Shown one piece after another: positions 35,309-48,813 of a stretch of 64,000 nucleotides of DNA. Numbering within the stretch: the first letter of the stretch is position 1; each line of letters begins with the position of its first letter. Where the stretch lies: assembly GCA_020746875.1 (NCBI GenBank), contig JAGTJL010000001.1:1550001-1614000 (forward strand), given 5' to 3'. This stretch comes from Rhexocercosporidium sp. MPI-PUGE-AT-0058 (taxonomy: Eukaryota > Ascomycota > Leotiomycetes > Helotiales). Position numbers and translations under genes: made by a program. The notes beneath the pieces were generated by a model. That model ran no database searches and was not told the origin of the DNA. It saw only the letters and a program-made list of their open reading frames with translations.

Positions 35309-37450
35309 TCAAGGACTCGTCAAGTCAAGAAAGTCGAGCTTTCTCGCCACGGCTCCAACATCTTCATCCGGAGTTCCCTCCTTACTATCAACAACCTCAT
35401 CGATACTAACACTCTCCATCCCTTTCACCCCTCCACCAAGCTTCGACGCTTTATACACCTGGTATTCCTTCCCCACCAAGCCCATAATATCCTTCTGTGG
35501 ACTCCCCGGATTCTCCTCCCTCAACCTCTTCATATTCTCCTTTACAAACAGCTGGTACTCACTAACCTTCACCGTCCCAGCATTAGCTCTCGGCACCGGT
35601 TTCGTCTGCACCAACTTGCTCTTACAACTCCCACACTGATGCCTAGCTGGGTCAATACTCTTACTATGGCGCTTAAACTCGATACCACACTTCGTACACT
35701 CCCACACATATTTATAATCAATAGCATAGCTATGCTTCGTCGTAACCTCGATCCCTCTATCCCCGAAATGGCGCGAGCATTTGGCAGCCCAGGCTTTAAA
35801 CTCCTTGCCGTGCGGGTTCGTCTTGATATTGCTGATCATGAAGTTTGCGAGGTGGCAGAACTCGTGGGCGATGACATTCAGGAGACGTTCTTCGTCGTCG
35901 ATGACTTTCTCGGCTAGTTCAATGGCCGCGTGGTGTCGGTAGATTGTCTTCCCTTCTGGTGCGCTGGCTGAGGATTTGATGGTTTCTCGCTTCCAGTTTG
36001 CGCGACCGGCGGTGGTGTTGAGTTTCTTGCTCCAGATGATCTTCACACCACCAGTCGAGGCTGATAGCCTGGCTATCTCGCCACTGGTGATTTTGCTGTC
36101 TAGTTCGGTCAAGAAGCACTCAGCAAGTGCGTGTTTCGATAGTGAAAATGCCCTTTTGGCTTCTTTGGCTACTCGGTCCTGCTTCACGGGGCTTTTCTTG
36201 GGTGATCCTTCTGCTGCAGAATTTTCTCTTGGCTTGGGGAAGAGAGTCTTCTGGGGCGAGTACTCATCATTCCAGTCGTTTACTACGTCTTGCTGCCAGA
36301 AACCATCCATACTTGGTCGGTGAGGAGTTGACGGGATGCGTGGGAACTGCTTCTTGGGAGATTGTAGTCGTTTGGGTTGGATGATTGGGCTTCCAGGTGG
36401 TGTAACAAATCGTGCTTCTTTGGAGACTTTTACTGGTTTGCTTTCCGATGGTGAGCTGAACATGTGTTAGTTACTATAACCGAGATAGGACTCGGTGACT
36501 TACTAGCTGAGAGTGAAGGGATCATCAATGTCAGAAGTCAATAAATCGCCGTTGGTAGCTGTCTTTGTTTTTATGGGTGGTTTCGACTGAGCCCCCTCGC
36601 TGCTTCTCTTTGCCCTGACTAGAGGTTCCATATCTCCGTAATTTTCAGCAAAATCCTCGAGGTTCCTGAATGTCTTCTGCGGGTCTTGGAAGGCATCGTC
36701 CTCGACTTTCAATTTGCCCATCCTACGTCCGAGATCCTCGGAATCTGAATCTTCAAGATCTGCAGGCCTTCTTCTTCCTCGGACAAGTCTCCTGGCAGGC
36801 CGTGGAGGTGGTGCTTCAATCATAGATTCCTCGTCTAGAAACGTGCTGTCGTCGACAATGAAGTCGGATAATCCAGATGCTCCTTCATACTCTTCCTCAT
36901 CTGAATCAAGATCGGAAGAATTCCTCAGAGGTGCCTTCATCTTCTCTTCTCCAGCAGCCACTCTCTTCGAAAGCCCTTCCTGTTTTCCAGACCCTCCGTT
37001 CTCCTTCATACTCTCGCCACCGGAGCCCAATTTAGACACATCCTCAGAATCAGCATTCGAAATCGGCTTCCTAACCAGCTTCTGCCTCCGCGCCTCGATT
37101 TTCGGCGCCGATTTTCCAAGTCTATCAGACGCATCCTTGGCTAAGGTGGGATTGGAAAGTGGTCGTAATAACGGATTATCAGAAGTTTGATTCAAAACCC
37201 GTTTCTTTGGCCTTGGTTTGACGATATCCGAACCCTCTTCTCTGTTCGATTTGCTCCTAGATCTTTCAATCCTGCCCCGGGCAGTCTCATTATCTCTGCT
37301 CGATCTGTCCAAAGAACCATCCTCTGTTTCCAATATTTTGCCCTGATGTGACGATCCTGACGATACTGTTCTTTTCGAGATAACTTTTCGACTTACGATT
37401 TCCGCAAGATCTGGAAATTCATCGTCGCTATCCTCCACTGGTCTTGCCAT
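35309..37450 (-). CDS. SprT-like metalloprotease with zinc ribbon and HMG-box-like tail (GCNA/ACRC-related)
   Basis: Predicted nuclear zinc protease; SprT-family relatives degrade DNA-protein crosslinks. Two exons: 37450-36504 and 36455-35309 (697 aa). The first ~315 residues are acidic and disordered, with SDDEFPDL and other Ser/Asp/Glu motifs as in GCNA proteins. The SprT domain has the HExxH metal site in NVIAHEFCHLANF (H513, E514, H517). A four-cysteine zinc ribbon follows (C569, C572, C590, C593), then an HMG-box-like helix segment (about 611-654, SEYQLFVKENMKRLREENPG). Fission yeast has an uncharacterised HMG-box protein of this layout. The family assignment is firm; the crosslink role is inferred from relatives. 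Confidence 0.9.
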
Positions 37451-37844
37451 CGTCGTATATGTATGTTCTGGTCACGAGGAGACATGGAAAGCTGACGAGT
37501 TCTTTGTCGAAACGTCGATTGTGAGATGCGTTGGCTCGGCAACCGCCCAGATGAAGCTAAAATAATTGTCTTTCACCCTGTATAGGAGCCGCATTTGATG
37601 AAAACAATTCTAGAAATAACGTAGATGAAGAAAGATAGAAATCATATATTAAATAAACATAAATTCTTTGGCAGACGGAGAGGCGGTATATGTCAAATGG
37701 AGATATTATCATCACGTGTATCTTAGCCCAGAATCCCGAGCTCTCGCCGAGTGACCTCACTCAGCAGCTACCCCGCCATGCCTATCCCCATATTTCTATT
37801 CACCACCACAAATAAAATCGCAAATTAAATAAACCAAAGCAAAA
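37451..37844. promoter_or_regulatory. Divergent promoter between SprT-HMG gene and HNT1
   Basis: A 394-bp gap between two divergent start codons. It is A/T-rich near 37600-37660 and immediately upstream of HNT1. No specific element was recognised. Confidence 0.5.
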
Positions 37845-38555
37845 ATGGCAGCCTGTATCTTCTGCAAGATCGTCAAAGGTTCTACCTCCCAGATATCCAT
37901 CTCCAAAACCCACCAGCTAATTCAATTCAAAACAGGCGAGATCCCTTCCTTCAAGCTCTTCGAATCCGACAAAGTCCTCGCCTTTCTCGATATCAACCCT
38001 CTTAGTAGAGGCCATGCCGTACAATTCTCCTCAGTATATCATAGCTGCAGCTAGCTAATACGGGTATAGCTTGTCGTCCCAAAGTTCCACGGGGAGAAGC
38101 TGCTCGATATTCCCGATGATCAGTTGTCGGAGATTCTGGTACGAGATCTAATCTGATATAAGCATAATGCTTGGTGAATGGTAGCAGTATTTGCTGATGC
38201 TGGTGGTTGTGTAGCCGGTTGTAAAGAAGTTGGTCAAGGCTACGGGAGCGGAGAACTATAATATCCTGCAGAACAATGGACGGATTGCGCACCAGGAGGT
38301 TGATCATGTAAGTGGTTCCGTGGGAGGTGGGTGAGTCGGACGGATGGAGGAGTGCTGACGAAGTGTCTTTGTGATAGGTACATTTCCACATGGTAAGTCT
38401 AGTTTCTATATACTTGTTATAAGCCAATTGCTAACACTGAAGAATAGATTCCAAAGCCAAATAAAGACGAGGGAATGACGATTGGATGGCCCCAGCAGAA
38501 GACCGATATGGATAAACTGAAGGAGCTGTTCGCGGATATCAAGTCGAAGATGTGA
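37845..38555 (+). CDS. HNT1: HIT-family nucleotide hydrolase (HNT1/HINT)
   Basis: Histidine-triad hydrolase of adenosine 5'-phosphoramidates such as AMP-lysine. Six exons for 133 residues: 37845-37878, 37936-38018, 38070-38138, 38215-38307, 38378-38392, 38448-38555. The N-terminal CIFCKIVKGEIPSFK and NYNILQNNGRIAHQEVDH are family hallmarks. The catalytic triad HVHFH is residues 93-97. The fifth exon is only 15 nt and encodes VHFHM, two of the three triad histidines. Intron 1 (57 nt, weak donor GTTCTA) has no stop and is a multiple of three. I remove it because KIVKGEIPSF then matches the family. Confidence 0.93.
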
Positions 38556-38861
38556 ATTACGGAGTGGAGTAATGGAGTCTAGGGGAAGCGAACGTATGGC
38601 ACGGGTGGGTTGCTGGCTTAGAGATGCAATATCAGAAAGGAATACAGGACGTTCAGATGGGCACCGTTGAGAATGAACTGCGTGAGATTAATTGAACTTT
38701 GTTCATATGCCCGCGAGTTTCTTTCTTTCTTTTGATCAGTACCGCATCTATCCTAAACGACGCCATCATGACCACATGTACATTTCTATTATACAGGTCT
38801 GGATTTCCCGAGCCGGTTCTATATCAAGATCATTGAGTATAGACATGTCTGAACGTTTCCT
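38556..38861. other. Short convergent 3' region
   Basis: About 306 bp between the HNT1 stop and the stop of the convergent CRAL-TRIO gene. Presumably 3' UTR of both; nothing else seen. Confidence 0.5.
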
Positions 38862-40878
<2,017 letters not shown>

Positions 40879-41571
40879 GGACAAAGAGGTCTTGCGACTC
40901 TTGCGGTGAAGGTGGGGTGTAGATGCAAGGTGTTGGTAAGCCGACCAGAACCAATCTCAGGATAGAATTCGAAGGAGAGAAGGGGGACAACTAGAACATG
41001 GAAGGGAGGATTGACTGGAGGGTGACTGGCTGCTGGGGAAGGATTTGCTTTGGTCCAGTGCACAATGAAGGAATGAATGATCTGTGTTTACTACCCCTCT
41101 CATCCGGGCGTGCCGCTACATGTAATTATAAGGCTTGGCATGCCCGGCTGGTTATGAGGGGTCAGAAGAGAAGCCCTGTTGATTGTTCGCAAGAAGTACC
41201 GAAAGTGCAAAATATAAAAATATGGAATCGAATTTAAGTTGATACTAACCGTGTATCGAAAATAGTGTAAATGTCATAAGATCCTTCCGTGACATTGTAA
41301 ACAAACCCTAGTTATAATAAGTGGAGCTGGATCTCTGAGGGGTACTCGTTTACTAGTGGGTTTTGGACGGTCGTCGGCGCGTACTCTCTTCAAAACCAAC
41401 AGAGCGCGATTGAGAGTTATTCCCCAGACGAGCGCAGACTAAACACGCATTGCATCGAGCACCAAAAAAAATCAACACGGAAGATCGCCGCAGAGACCTC
41501 CAGCCGATCATCTATACCTACGAGAAACCCGCGAGGAATCCATAAGCAGTGGTTTGACTAGCCCCGTCAAC
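40879..41571. promoter_or_regulatory. Divergent promoter between CRAL-TRIO gene and DAM1
   Basis: A gap of about 690 bp between divergent starts. It shows A/T-rich stretches near 41205-41310 and an A-run near 41465. No defined element was recognised. Confidence 0.45.
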
Positions 41572-42371
41572 ATGTCTTCAAGGACCCCCCAAACAGAAGC
41601 CAAAAGCAGCGCAAACAGGTCCAATTCTGGCACACGTAGACCTATCTCACGTCCTACGACTCCTCTACGACCCTCATCCAGGTCGTCCCTCCGCGAATCT
41701 GGCAAAGCCAGCCTGCGAGGCGCATCTGATCTCCCTCTCGAAGCCTTCGAGCCCTCCTTTGCGGAATTGAACGATAGCTTAGCGGATCTGGACGCGAATT
41801 TCATGCATTTAGCACTTCTGCAAGAGAGTTTGAGCCGGTTTAATAATAACTTCTCGTCGTTTCTTTACGGGTTAAATATGAATGCTTTCTGTGTGGATTT
41901 TCCGGAGGTGGGTAATGAAGAAGTGGGCATTATGAAAGTGTTGTTAATAAGTTTGAAGGCACCAATTCCAGATTCGTTTAGAAGAGCTAGAGATCAGGAA
42001 GAGAAACTAGGTAAGTTCATGGAAGCATGATTATTTCTAGTATACGCTGATATCACTAGGACGTTCGACTGGTTCAGATAGATTTCACGGAGAGATTGAC
42101 GGAGAGACAACTTTCTTGTAAGTCATTCCACATTCCCTGATCTCTATTGCTCTAGCTCATTCATTTCAGGACAACGGATACCTCGTTCGTCGATAACCCT
42201 CCTACTTCCTCCAAAGCAACCTCGAAATTCTCCACTCCAGCTCCAGCTTCGAGGATTGGTGGCAGGGGAGGATCAGCACCAGCGGGAAGAGGAGGGGCAG
42301 CCCGTGGTGGATTGCGCGGTACGCGGGGTAGTGGTCTTGCAAGAGCTGCGAAAGGTCGGAGCGTGAAGTAG
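41572..42371 (+). CDS. DAM1: DASH complex subunit DAM1
   Basis: Kinetochore protein of the fungal DASH/Dam1 ring, which couples chromosomes to spindle microtubules. Four exons: 41572-41907, 41959-42010, 42060-42117, 42170-42371 (215 aa). A Ser/Arg/Thr/Pro-rich basic N-terminus precedes the conserved helical core (FAELNDSLADLDANFMHLAL, then FNNNFSSFLYGLNMNAFCVD). TTDTSFVDNPPTSS and a Gly/Arg-rich basic tail follow. Intron 1 (51 nt) has no stop and is a multiple of three. Removing it gives the family sequence FPEAPIPDSF. The gene is convergent with BUD20. Confidence 0.93.
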
Positions 42372-42515
42372 TGAAGATAACCCCCCATATGTAGCAAAGA
42401 TACCCCAATATGAACCCTGAGCTAAGAATTCTGCGGAAACCATCTGCGTGATGTTCAATATCGGGAGGGATGTTAGAGAAAGGACGAGAGTCTGAATCTT
42501 GGAAAAGGACAAGTC

Positions 42516-43026
42516 TCATGTCGTATCATCCAGGAATCCAGAATTCTCCATCTCTACCTCCATGTCCTTGGTATTCTCTTTAGCTGCCAGTCGAGGTCCA
42601 TTGTCTGTTCGGAGTCCAATTGCTGCCTCTGCTTCCTTTTGGGTATATGGTTCCGCCTTCAATGCCTTGACCCTATATCAAATCAGCTCAGCATGGGAAT
42701 TTCTGAGAGAAGGCTTCCCCGAAATACGCACTGTCTCTTGTGGGTGCTGCCTTTGCGATGGGTGACCATGCTGTGCTCACTCTCAAACCATTTTGCGCAT
42801 TCGACACAGTAGAACTGGCCTAAGCCTGGTAGATCCTCTGGTGCTTTGCTATTCTTGTGTTGCAGCAGGTGCTTTTGATCGGCCAAGTCAAGGTGGATTT
42901 GATCCAAGTCTCTATGCAACATGAGCGAAGGCCCTCCCCGGGAACTCCCAGAGACGGGAACAAAAATCGCACATACCTCAAACGTCTCCGGGTTTTCGTC
43001 TTGGTTGATTTCTGGGGGATTCCCAT
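42516..43026 (-). CDS. BUD20: BUD20/ZNF593-type C2H2 zinc-finger ribosome-biogenesis factor
   Basis: Shuttling pre-60S ribosomal subunit export factor. Three exons: 43026-42977, 42911-42732, 42672-42516 (128 aa). The basic N-terminus (QKSTKTKTRRRLRD) leads into DLDQIHLDL and a U1-type C2H2 finger FYCVECAKWFESEHSMVTH with C-x2-C-x12-H-x5-H spacing, then HKRQVKALKAEPYTQKEAEA. The spliced form is short and complete for the family. It is convergent with DAM1 (145 bp between stops) and divergent from aconitase. Confidence 0.93.
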
Positions 43027-43809
43027 ATTGCGAATGAATCTTGCCGGACGGCAGTGCTTGCTTGTGCTTGACTTGACCTGGGCTGGTTAAAATTGTGAAT
43101 TGTGAAAAGGTTCGGAGCTGCCCCTAAGGCTAGTTCGAAAGAAGAAAAGCGCAGTTTCTGAGAAGGTCTGCAGGTCAAGCAAAACTTCCACTGGCCCACT
43201 TTGAGACTTTGAGTGAGTGGAGGCGGCCCTCTGGCCGCCGCCTGGGAAAGCAGCAGCGGATGTCGCCGAGTGAAGCGACATTCGGCTTTGGGGTAAATAA
43301 AAATTGTGCTCTGAATGTCCTGAGTCTGGGCTGGGACATTTGAATTGAAGAATTCACCGTCGGGATATGGATTGCCTGAAGCTTCAACTATGTGGCTGTA
43401 AATTGCATTCATGAGGGTAGCAAAGCACTCACATGCAAGCTGCTTTCCAAACCGTTCCTCCAACTGCGTGCTACTGCGTGCTACTAGTACAGTCCAGTCG
43501 AAGTCCGCTACCCCACACATATCTCTCTCCCTCGTCGCTGATTGGTTCTTCAATACCATTACACCATAGGACCAGAGAGCCTCTCCCACCTCAAGTGATC
43601 TTCGATGCCACAGCCCAAAGCGAATGAGAGAGCTTCCAAAAAGCGCGCAGGCCCGAAGGGTTGTTTTCACCCCGCTTGTGATTGGCCGATTCGGTTCACT
43701 CCTCGGTCCGGGGCTAGGGAGCCCGCCTTGTTATCTTGAGCTTCGTTCGGTTCTGTTTTCAGTCTTCTTCTCTTCCTTTCTCAACAACACACCCACCTCT
43801 CCACTCAAG
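43027..43809. promoter_or_regulatory. Divergent promoter between BUD20 and aconitase, with CCAAT boxes
   Basis: A 783-bp gap. Two inverted CCAAT boxes (ATTGG) occur at 43541-43545 and 43681-43685, within 270 bp of the aconitase start. A pyrimidine-rich stretch (TCTTCTTCTCTTCC) lies just upstream of the ATG. Fungal aconitase genes are known targets of the CCAAT-binding complex with HapX during iron limitation. That this happens here is inference. Confidence 0.4.
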
Positions 43810-46658
43810 ATGCTTTCCACTTCGCGACAGCTCTTCGCTGCCACCCAGCGCAGGGCAATTGCCCATGGCATTCGCCGTATGGCGACTGTCAGCGATTCTC
43901 CACTTGATCGCAAGGTTCCTCAGAATATTCACGAATCTCACACAACGATTGATTACAAGAAGATGTCCGAGAACCTCGCCATTGTCCGCTCAAGGTTGAA
44001 CCGTCCTCTTGCATACGCCGAGAAGATTCTCTATTCCCATCTTGACGACCCTCACGGCCAAGAGATCGAGCGTGGTGTCTCCTACCTGAAGCTCCGACCG
44101 GATCGGGTCGCATGTCAGGATGCCACAGCTCAAATGGCCATTCTGCAGTTCATGTCTGCTGGTATGCCATCAGTTGCAAACCCAACAACCGTCCACTGTG
44201 ATCATTTGATTGAGGCACAAGTTGGTGGCGCAAAGGATCTTGCACGAGCTCAGGACATCAACAAGGAGGTCTACGACTTTCTATCCACGTCCTGCGCAAA
44301 GTACAACATTGGTTTCTGGAGACCCGGATCTGGTATCATTCACCAGATCATCCTCGAGAACTATGCTTTCCCTGGTGGTCTCTTGATCGGCACTGATTCG
44401 CACACTCCCAATGGTGGTGGTCTGGGCATGTGCGCTATTGGTGTTGGTATGAAGCTCTTTTCCGGATCTACCGACCTAGTACTGACCTTCAAACAGGTGG
44501 AGCTGATGCCGTCGATGTTATGGCCAATCTTCCTTGGGAATTGAAGGCACCAAAGGTCATTGGTGTTAAGCTTACTGGACAACTCTCTGGCTGGGCAACA
44601 CCTAAGGGTACGTGGTATCATCCCGCAGAATCCTTAACTTGCTAACTGGTCTATAGACATTATCCTTAAGGTCGCTGGTATTCTCACTGTCAAGGGAGGA
44701 ACTGGTGCCATCGTTGAGTATTTGTTAGTCCAGACCAATCTCTCACTTGTCGCATAGTTCTTCTGCGACATGTAAGAGCCCAAAACTGACTTCTCGCAGC
44801 GGTCCGGGTACAGAAACTATCAGTGCGACTGGAATGGGAACTATCTGTAAGTATCGCTCCCCAAACGTACTTCTACAGTAAAACTGACTATTCTAGGTAA
44901 CATGGGAGGTACGCTTATCTACAATCCCCTCGAATGGACCAGAGTTCCTATAGTTGCCAGAAGCTCTGGAAACGTTTAAAAAGCACTTACTAACATTTTG
45001 TGCAGCCGAGATTGGTGCAACCACCTCCCTTTTCCCATTCAACGACCGAATGTATGATTACCTCGCGGCTACAAAGAGAAAGAACATTGGTGACTTTGCC
45101 CGTGTCTACGCCAAGGAGCTGAGAGAGGACGAGGGTGCAGAATACGATGAGTTGATTGAGATCAACCTTTCCGAGCTCGAGCCACACATCAACGGTCCCT
45201 TCACCCCCGATCTTGCCACTCCTATCTCTAAGTTCAGTGCGGCTGTCAAGGCCAACAACTGGCCCGAGGAGTTGAAGGTCGGTTTGATCGGTTCCTGCAC
45301 AAACTCCTCGTACGAGGATATGTCTCGCGGAGCTTCGATTGCCCGGGATGCTTTGGATCACGGCGTCAAGGCCAAGTCTCTCTTCACCGTTACTCCAGGT
45401 TCCGAGCAAATTCGTGCCACAATCGAGCGTGATGGCCAACTCCAAACATTCGAAGAGTTTGGTGGTATGGTGCTTGGTGAGTATTCCGATGTTTCTTGCA
45501 TGAGATTCTAGAAGAAACAAATTGGCTGACTTTTTGAATGTAGCCAATGCTTGTGGACCTTGTATCGGTAAGCCTATCTATACACTTCACTCTTCTATTC
45601 AAAACTAATCATTTTCCAGGTCAATGGGATCGTAAGGATGTCAAGAAGGGTGAAGCCAACTCTATCATCTCTTCCTACAACCGAAATTTCACTGGCCGTA
45701 ACGATGCCAATCCAGCTACCCATTCCTTCGTTGCCTCTCCAGATCTCGTTGTCGCAATGACTATTGCAGGGTAAGTAAGGATTGGCTCTACGACTTTTCC
45801 GCGTACTAATGGTTTTCGAATAGCTCCCTACACTTCAACCCTCTCACCGATAAGTTAAAGGATAAGGATGGAAACGAGTTCCTCCTGTCCCCTCCATCAG
45901 GTGCCAGTCTGCCATCGAGAGGATATGACCCAGGACAGGATACCTACCAAGCCCCCCCGGCGACCCGCGACTCTGTTGATGTTGCAGTCTCACCAACCAG
46001 TGACAGACTCCAACTTCTTGAGCCTTTCACCGCATGGGACGGAAAGGACTTCACGGATGTGCCCATCCTGATTAAGTGCCAAGGAAAGACCACCACTGAT
46101 CACATTTCCATGGCCGGCCCGTGGTTGAAGTACCGTGGACATTTGGACAACATCTCCAACAACATGTTGATTGGTGCCACCAACGCTGCCAACGGTGAGG
46201 CAAACAAGGTCCAGAACTTCACTACTGGTGAATTTGATGCCGTTCCCGCTACCGCTAGAGACTACAAGAAGAAGGGCATCCCATGGGTTGTCATCGGTGA
46301 CTGGAATTATGGAGAGGGAAGTTCAAGAGAGCACGCTGCTCTGGAGCCTAGACATTTGGGAGGTATTGCCATTATCGTCCGCTCGTTCGCGCGTATTCAC
46401 GAGACCAACTTGAAGAAACAAGGTATGCTTCCATTGACCTTCATCGATCCTGCAGATTACGACAAGATCCAGCCATACGACAAGGTTGATTTGCTCGCTA
46501 CGGAGCTTGAGGTTGGCAAGCCAATGACTCTCAGAGTGCACCCTAAGGATGGAAAGACATTTGATATCAAGTTGGCACACACCTTTAACGCGCCACAAAT
46601 CGAGTGGTTCAAGAATGGTTCGGCTTTGAACACGATGGCAAAGGCCCATGCGTCGTAA
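43810..46658 (+). CDS. ACO1: Aconitate hydratase, mitochondrial
   Basis: TCA-cycle [4Fe-4S] enzyme interconverting citrate and isocitrate in the mitochondrial matrix. Nine exons: 43810-44446, 44497-44607, 44657-44723, 44800-44846, 44897-44908, 45006-45476, 45544-45567, 45620-45770, 45824-46658 (784 aa), all in frame. The Arg-rich N-terminus ([20 protein letters not shown]) is a mitochondrial targeting signal. Cluster cysteines are in [14 protein letters not shown] (C389) and [13 protein letters not shown] (C452, C455). [16 protein letters not shown] and [16 protein letters not shown] are further family signatures. Exon 5 is 12 nt (NMG region) and exon 7 is 24 nt; both are needed to keep conserved sequence intact. 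Confidence 0.97.
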
Positions 46659-47376
46659 GGGATGGAGAGGCTGGTGTTTGGTTGTTTTTAACGCCCCTGT
46701 ACTTATTTGCGACTGGTCTGGTGCGCTTCCTTAGGTATCAATGCATTTTTCCTACTTGTAATTAATGAGTCTGGTCACTTTTTGTGCCACGCATTGTGCT
46801 AGGCATTGTCTGTCCAATTACAATTAGTGAGTAGGCTGGTGACCTGATGGATATTCTCATGTCGAAGAGAGTCTTAATGCGCTTGAGGAAATCGGCGGAT
46901 GCTGTCTTTGCAGAAAGAGTAAATCTCCACGGCTGGCAGCTGGCAAAGGAGTTCTGTCTGAGCCGTTCAAGCTATACGTAGATTCGGTTGTTATCAATTT
47001 GCGAAAAGACAGTGCTACAGGATATCGCGAGACCTGAATCTATCTTGAAGTCGAACACAACCAACATGTGTGCAGATATTCATGAATAGAGTGCGGCAAG
47101 TCGATGTACACAGCACAGCCTTGTCCAAACGGATCAGCCTTGAGCTACAGGGATCCTGGTTGTAAGCGACATTTCACTGCATTTGTCCTCCCCAAGTTCG
47201 GTCCCTCCTGCTCGACCCTGTCAAAAGTATCGTGCGACAACGACGACGATGTTGATAACCGTCTCTACAACCGACTGAACTCGAATAGCTTCTCAAATCC
47301 TAACCGTCGAGTTTTTCACCAGACATACACAAGAGCTACAAGCTGGACCTGTTGAGGACAATCCTCGCTCTAAACA
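46659..47376. other. Intergenic, no gene recognised
   Basis: About 718 bp between the aconitase stop and the rhomboid start, both on the + strand. It should hold the aconitase 3' UTR and the RBD2 promoter. No element recognised. Confidence 0.5.
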
Positions 47377-48428
47377 ATGGCTCCCAGTCTTCCGCAGTTC
47401 TCTGCGGCACGCATGCGCTCCTACATTTTCCGACTTCCTCTGTTTACTCGGGGCATCATTCTGGTTATCGTCCTTCTCTGGATCGCCAGCATACAGTCTG
47501 TCTGGGATGTGCAGAAATGGGGAGCTTTGATACCAGATGAGATTGGATTGAGCAGCAGTTTGTAACCCCTCTCTACGGACGGCCCTCAACAGGCTCATTC
47601 TTTCTAGAACTTGGCTAATATGTATTGCTATCCAGTGTACAGAACGAATACCTTCCCTTTGATCCACGCAGGCTTCTTTCACGCTTTCATGAATATACTG
47701 GCTTTGACACCCTTGCTTGAACGGTTCGAGGCAGAGCATGGGACTCTGACGACATTGGCACTCTTCATGGGACGTATGTAATTCCCGGGAATTTGAGAAT
47801 CATTTTCCTTGTGCGGCAGAATGCTGACGAGAATACTAGCTCTTTCCACGATTCCGGCACTTCTCTACACATTCATCGAGAGAGGACTCTTGCACATGAA
47901 TACCACGATCCTTGGAGCTAGGTAGGGCTTTGGGTTTCGAAGGTTTCGGGAATTTGTATTAACATGAGAATAGCATCTGGGTGTTTACTCTGATTGCAAT
48001 GGAGGCGGTCAAGACCTACAAATCGAATCCATACTTCATGCTTGGAACAACACAAATACCAACCTGGATTACACCTTTTGTTATGGTATTGTTCGTCTCC
48101 GTACTGGTACCAAATACAAGCTTCCTAGGACATATCTGCGGATTAGCGTTTGGCTACGGATGTAAGTATTTGCTCGCCTGTTCCTCAATCTGCAATGCTG
48201 ACTGTGTCAGGGGGACTTGGATATCTCAAGTTTCTCGCACCGCCGGAATGGGCTTTGCGTTGGATAGAGGGAAAATTGAACTTGCTTGGGAGACTCCCAC
48301 ATTACGTCTCGGTCGACCAGAAGACATATGGACGATACGGAGTCCTTCCAATCACAAACCCAACTATGTCTGGTGGAGGAGATGTTGCTATGGGCTATGT
48401 GGCTAGCTCGCAAAGACTAGGGCCTTGA
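47377..48428 (+). CDS. RBD2: Rhomboid-family intramembrane serine protease (RBD2)
   Basis: Predicted Golgi/ER rhomboid protease. Relatives in fission yeast and aspergilli cleave SREBP-type transcription factors. Five exons: 47377-47557, 47636-47773, 47840-47921, 47974-48161, 48211-48428 (268 aa). Membrane segments alternate with MYRTNTFPLIHAGFFHAFMN, a family hallmark. The catalytic serine lies in ILGASIW (Ser134, split across exons 3 and 4) and the histidine in FLGHICGLAFG (His187). The first splice uses donor GTTTGT, which restores SSMYRTNTFP. The cytosolic tail ends in a short Gly/Ser segment. Confidence 0.92.
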
Positions 48429-48813
48429 ACAGAAGAGGTAGAGGATGAGCCAGAGAGGGGGATCATGTAAACTGTTGTACAAAGACCAGGCATAGTTCGG
48501 CGTTGGACGGGGCTATTACTGGATTATTGGGCAACGGCAATTGTCGTCATTGTGAATATAGATATATGTGATTACGAAGTATTAAATAAATAATATGGGG
48601 GGTTATCCTCCGCTTTGCTCCTACCTTTACAGTTTGTTCTAAGTTGTGTTTGAGCTGTGTTGTCTTAAGACTTCGTGGGTAGGTAGGATTAATCTGTGGA
48701 GTGAGTTGCCAGTCGCGTCTGCTGGAGAGGCGCGACTTCACTTCAATTATAACTATCCTAAAGCAACACCACAAAATGCGCAACCAACCCTCAACTTAAT
48801 TCGCTCCCTGAAC
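48429..48813. other. RBD2 3' region / GAA1 promoter
   Basis: A 385-bp gap between two + strand genes. A/T-rich sequence near 48570-48600 may contain the RBD2 polyadenylation region. Nothing else seen. Confidence 0.45.
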
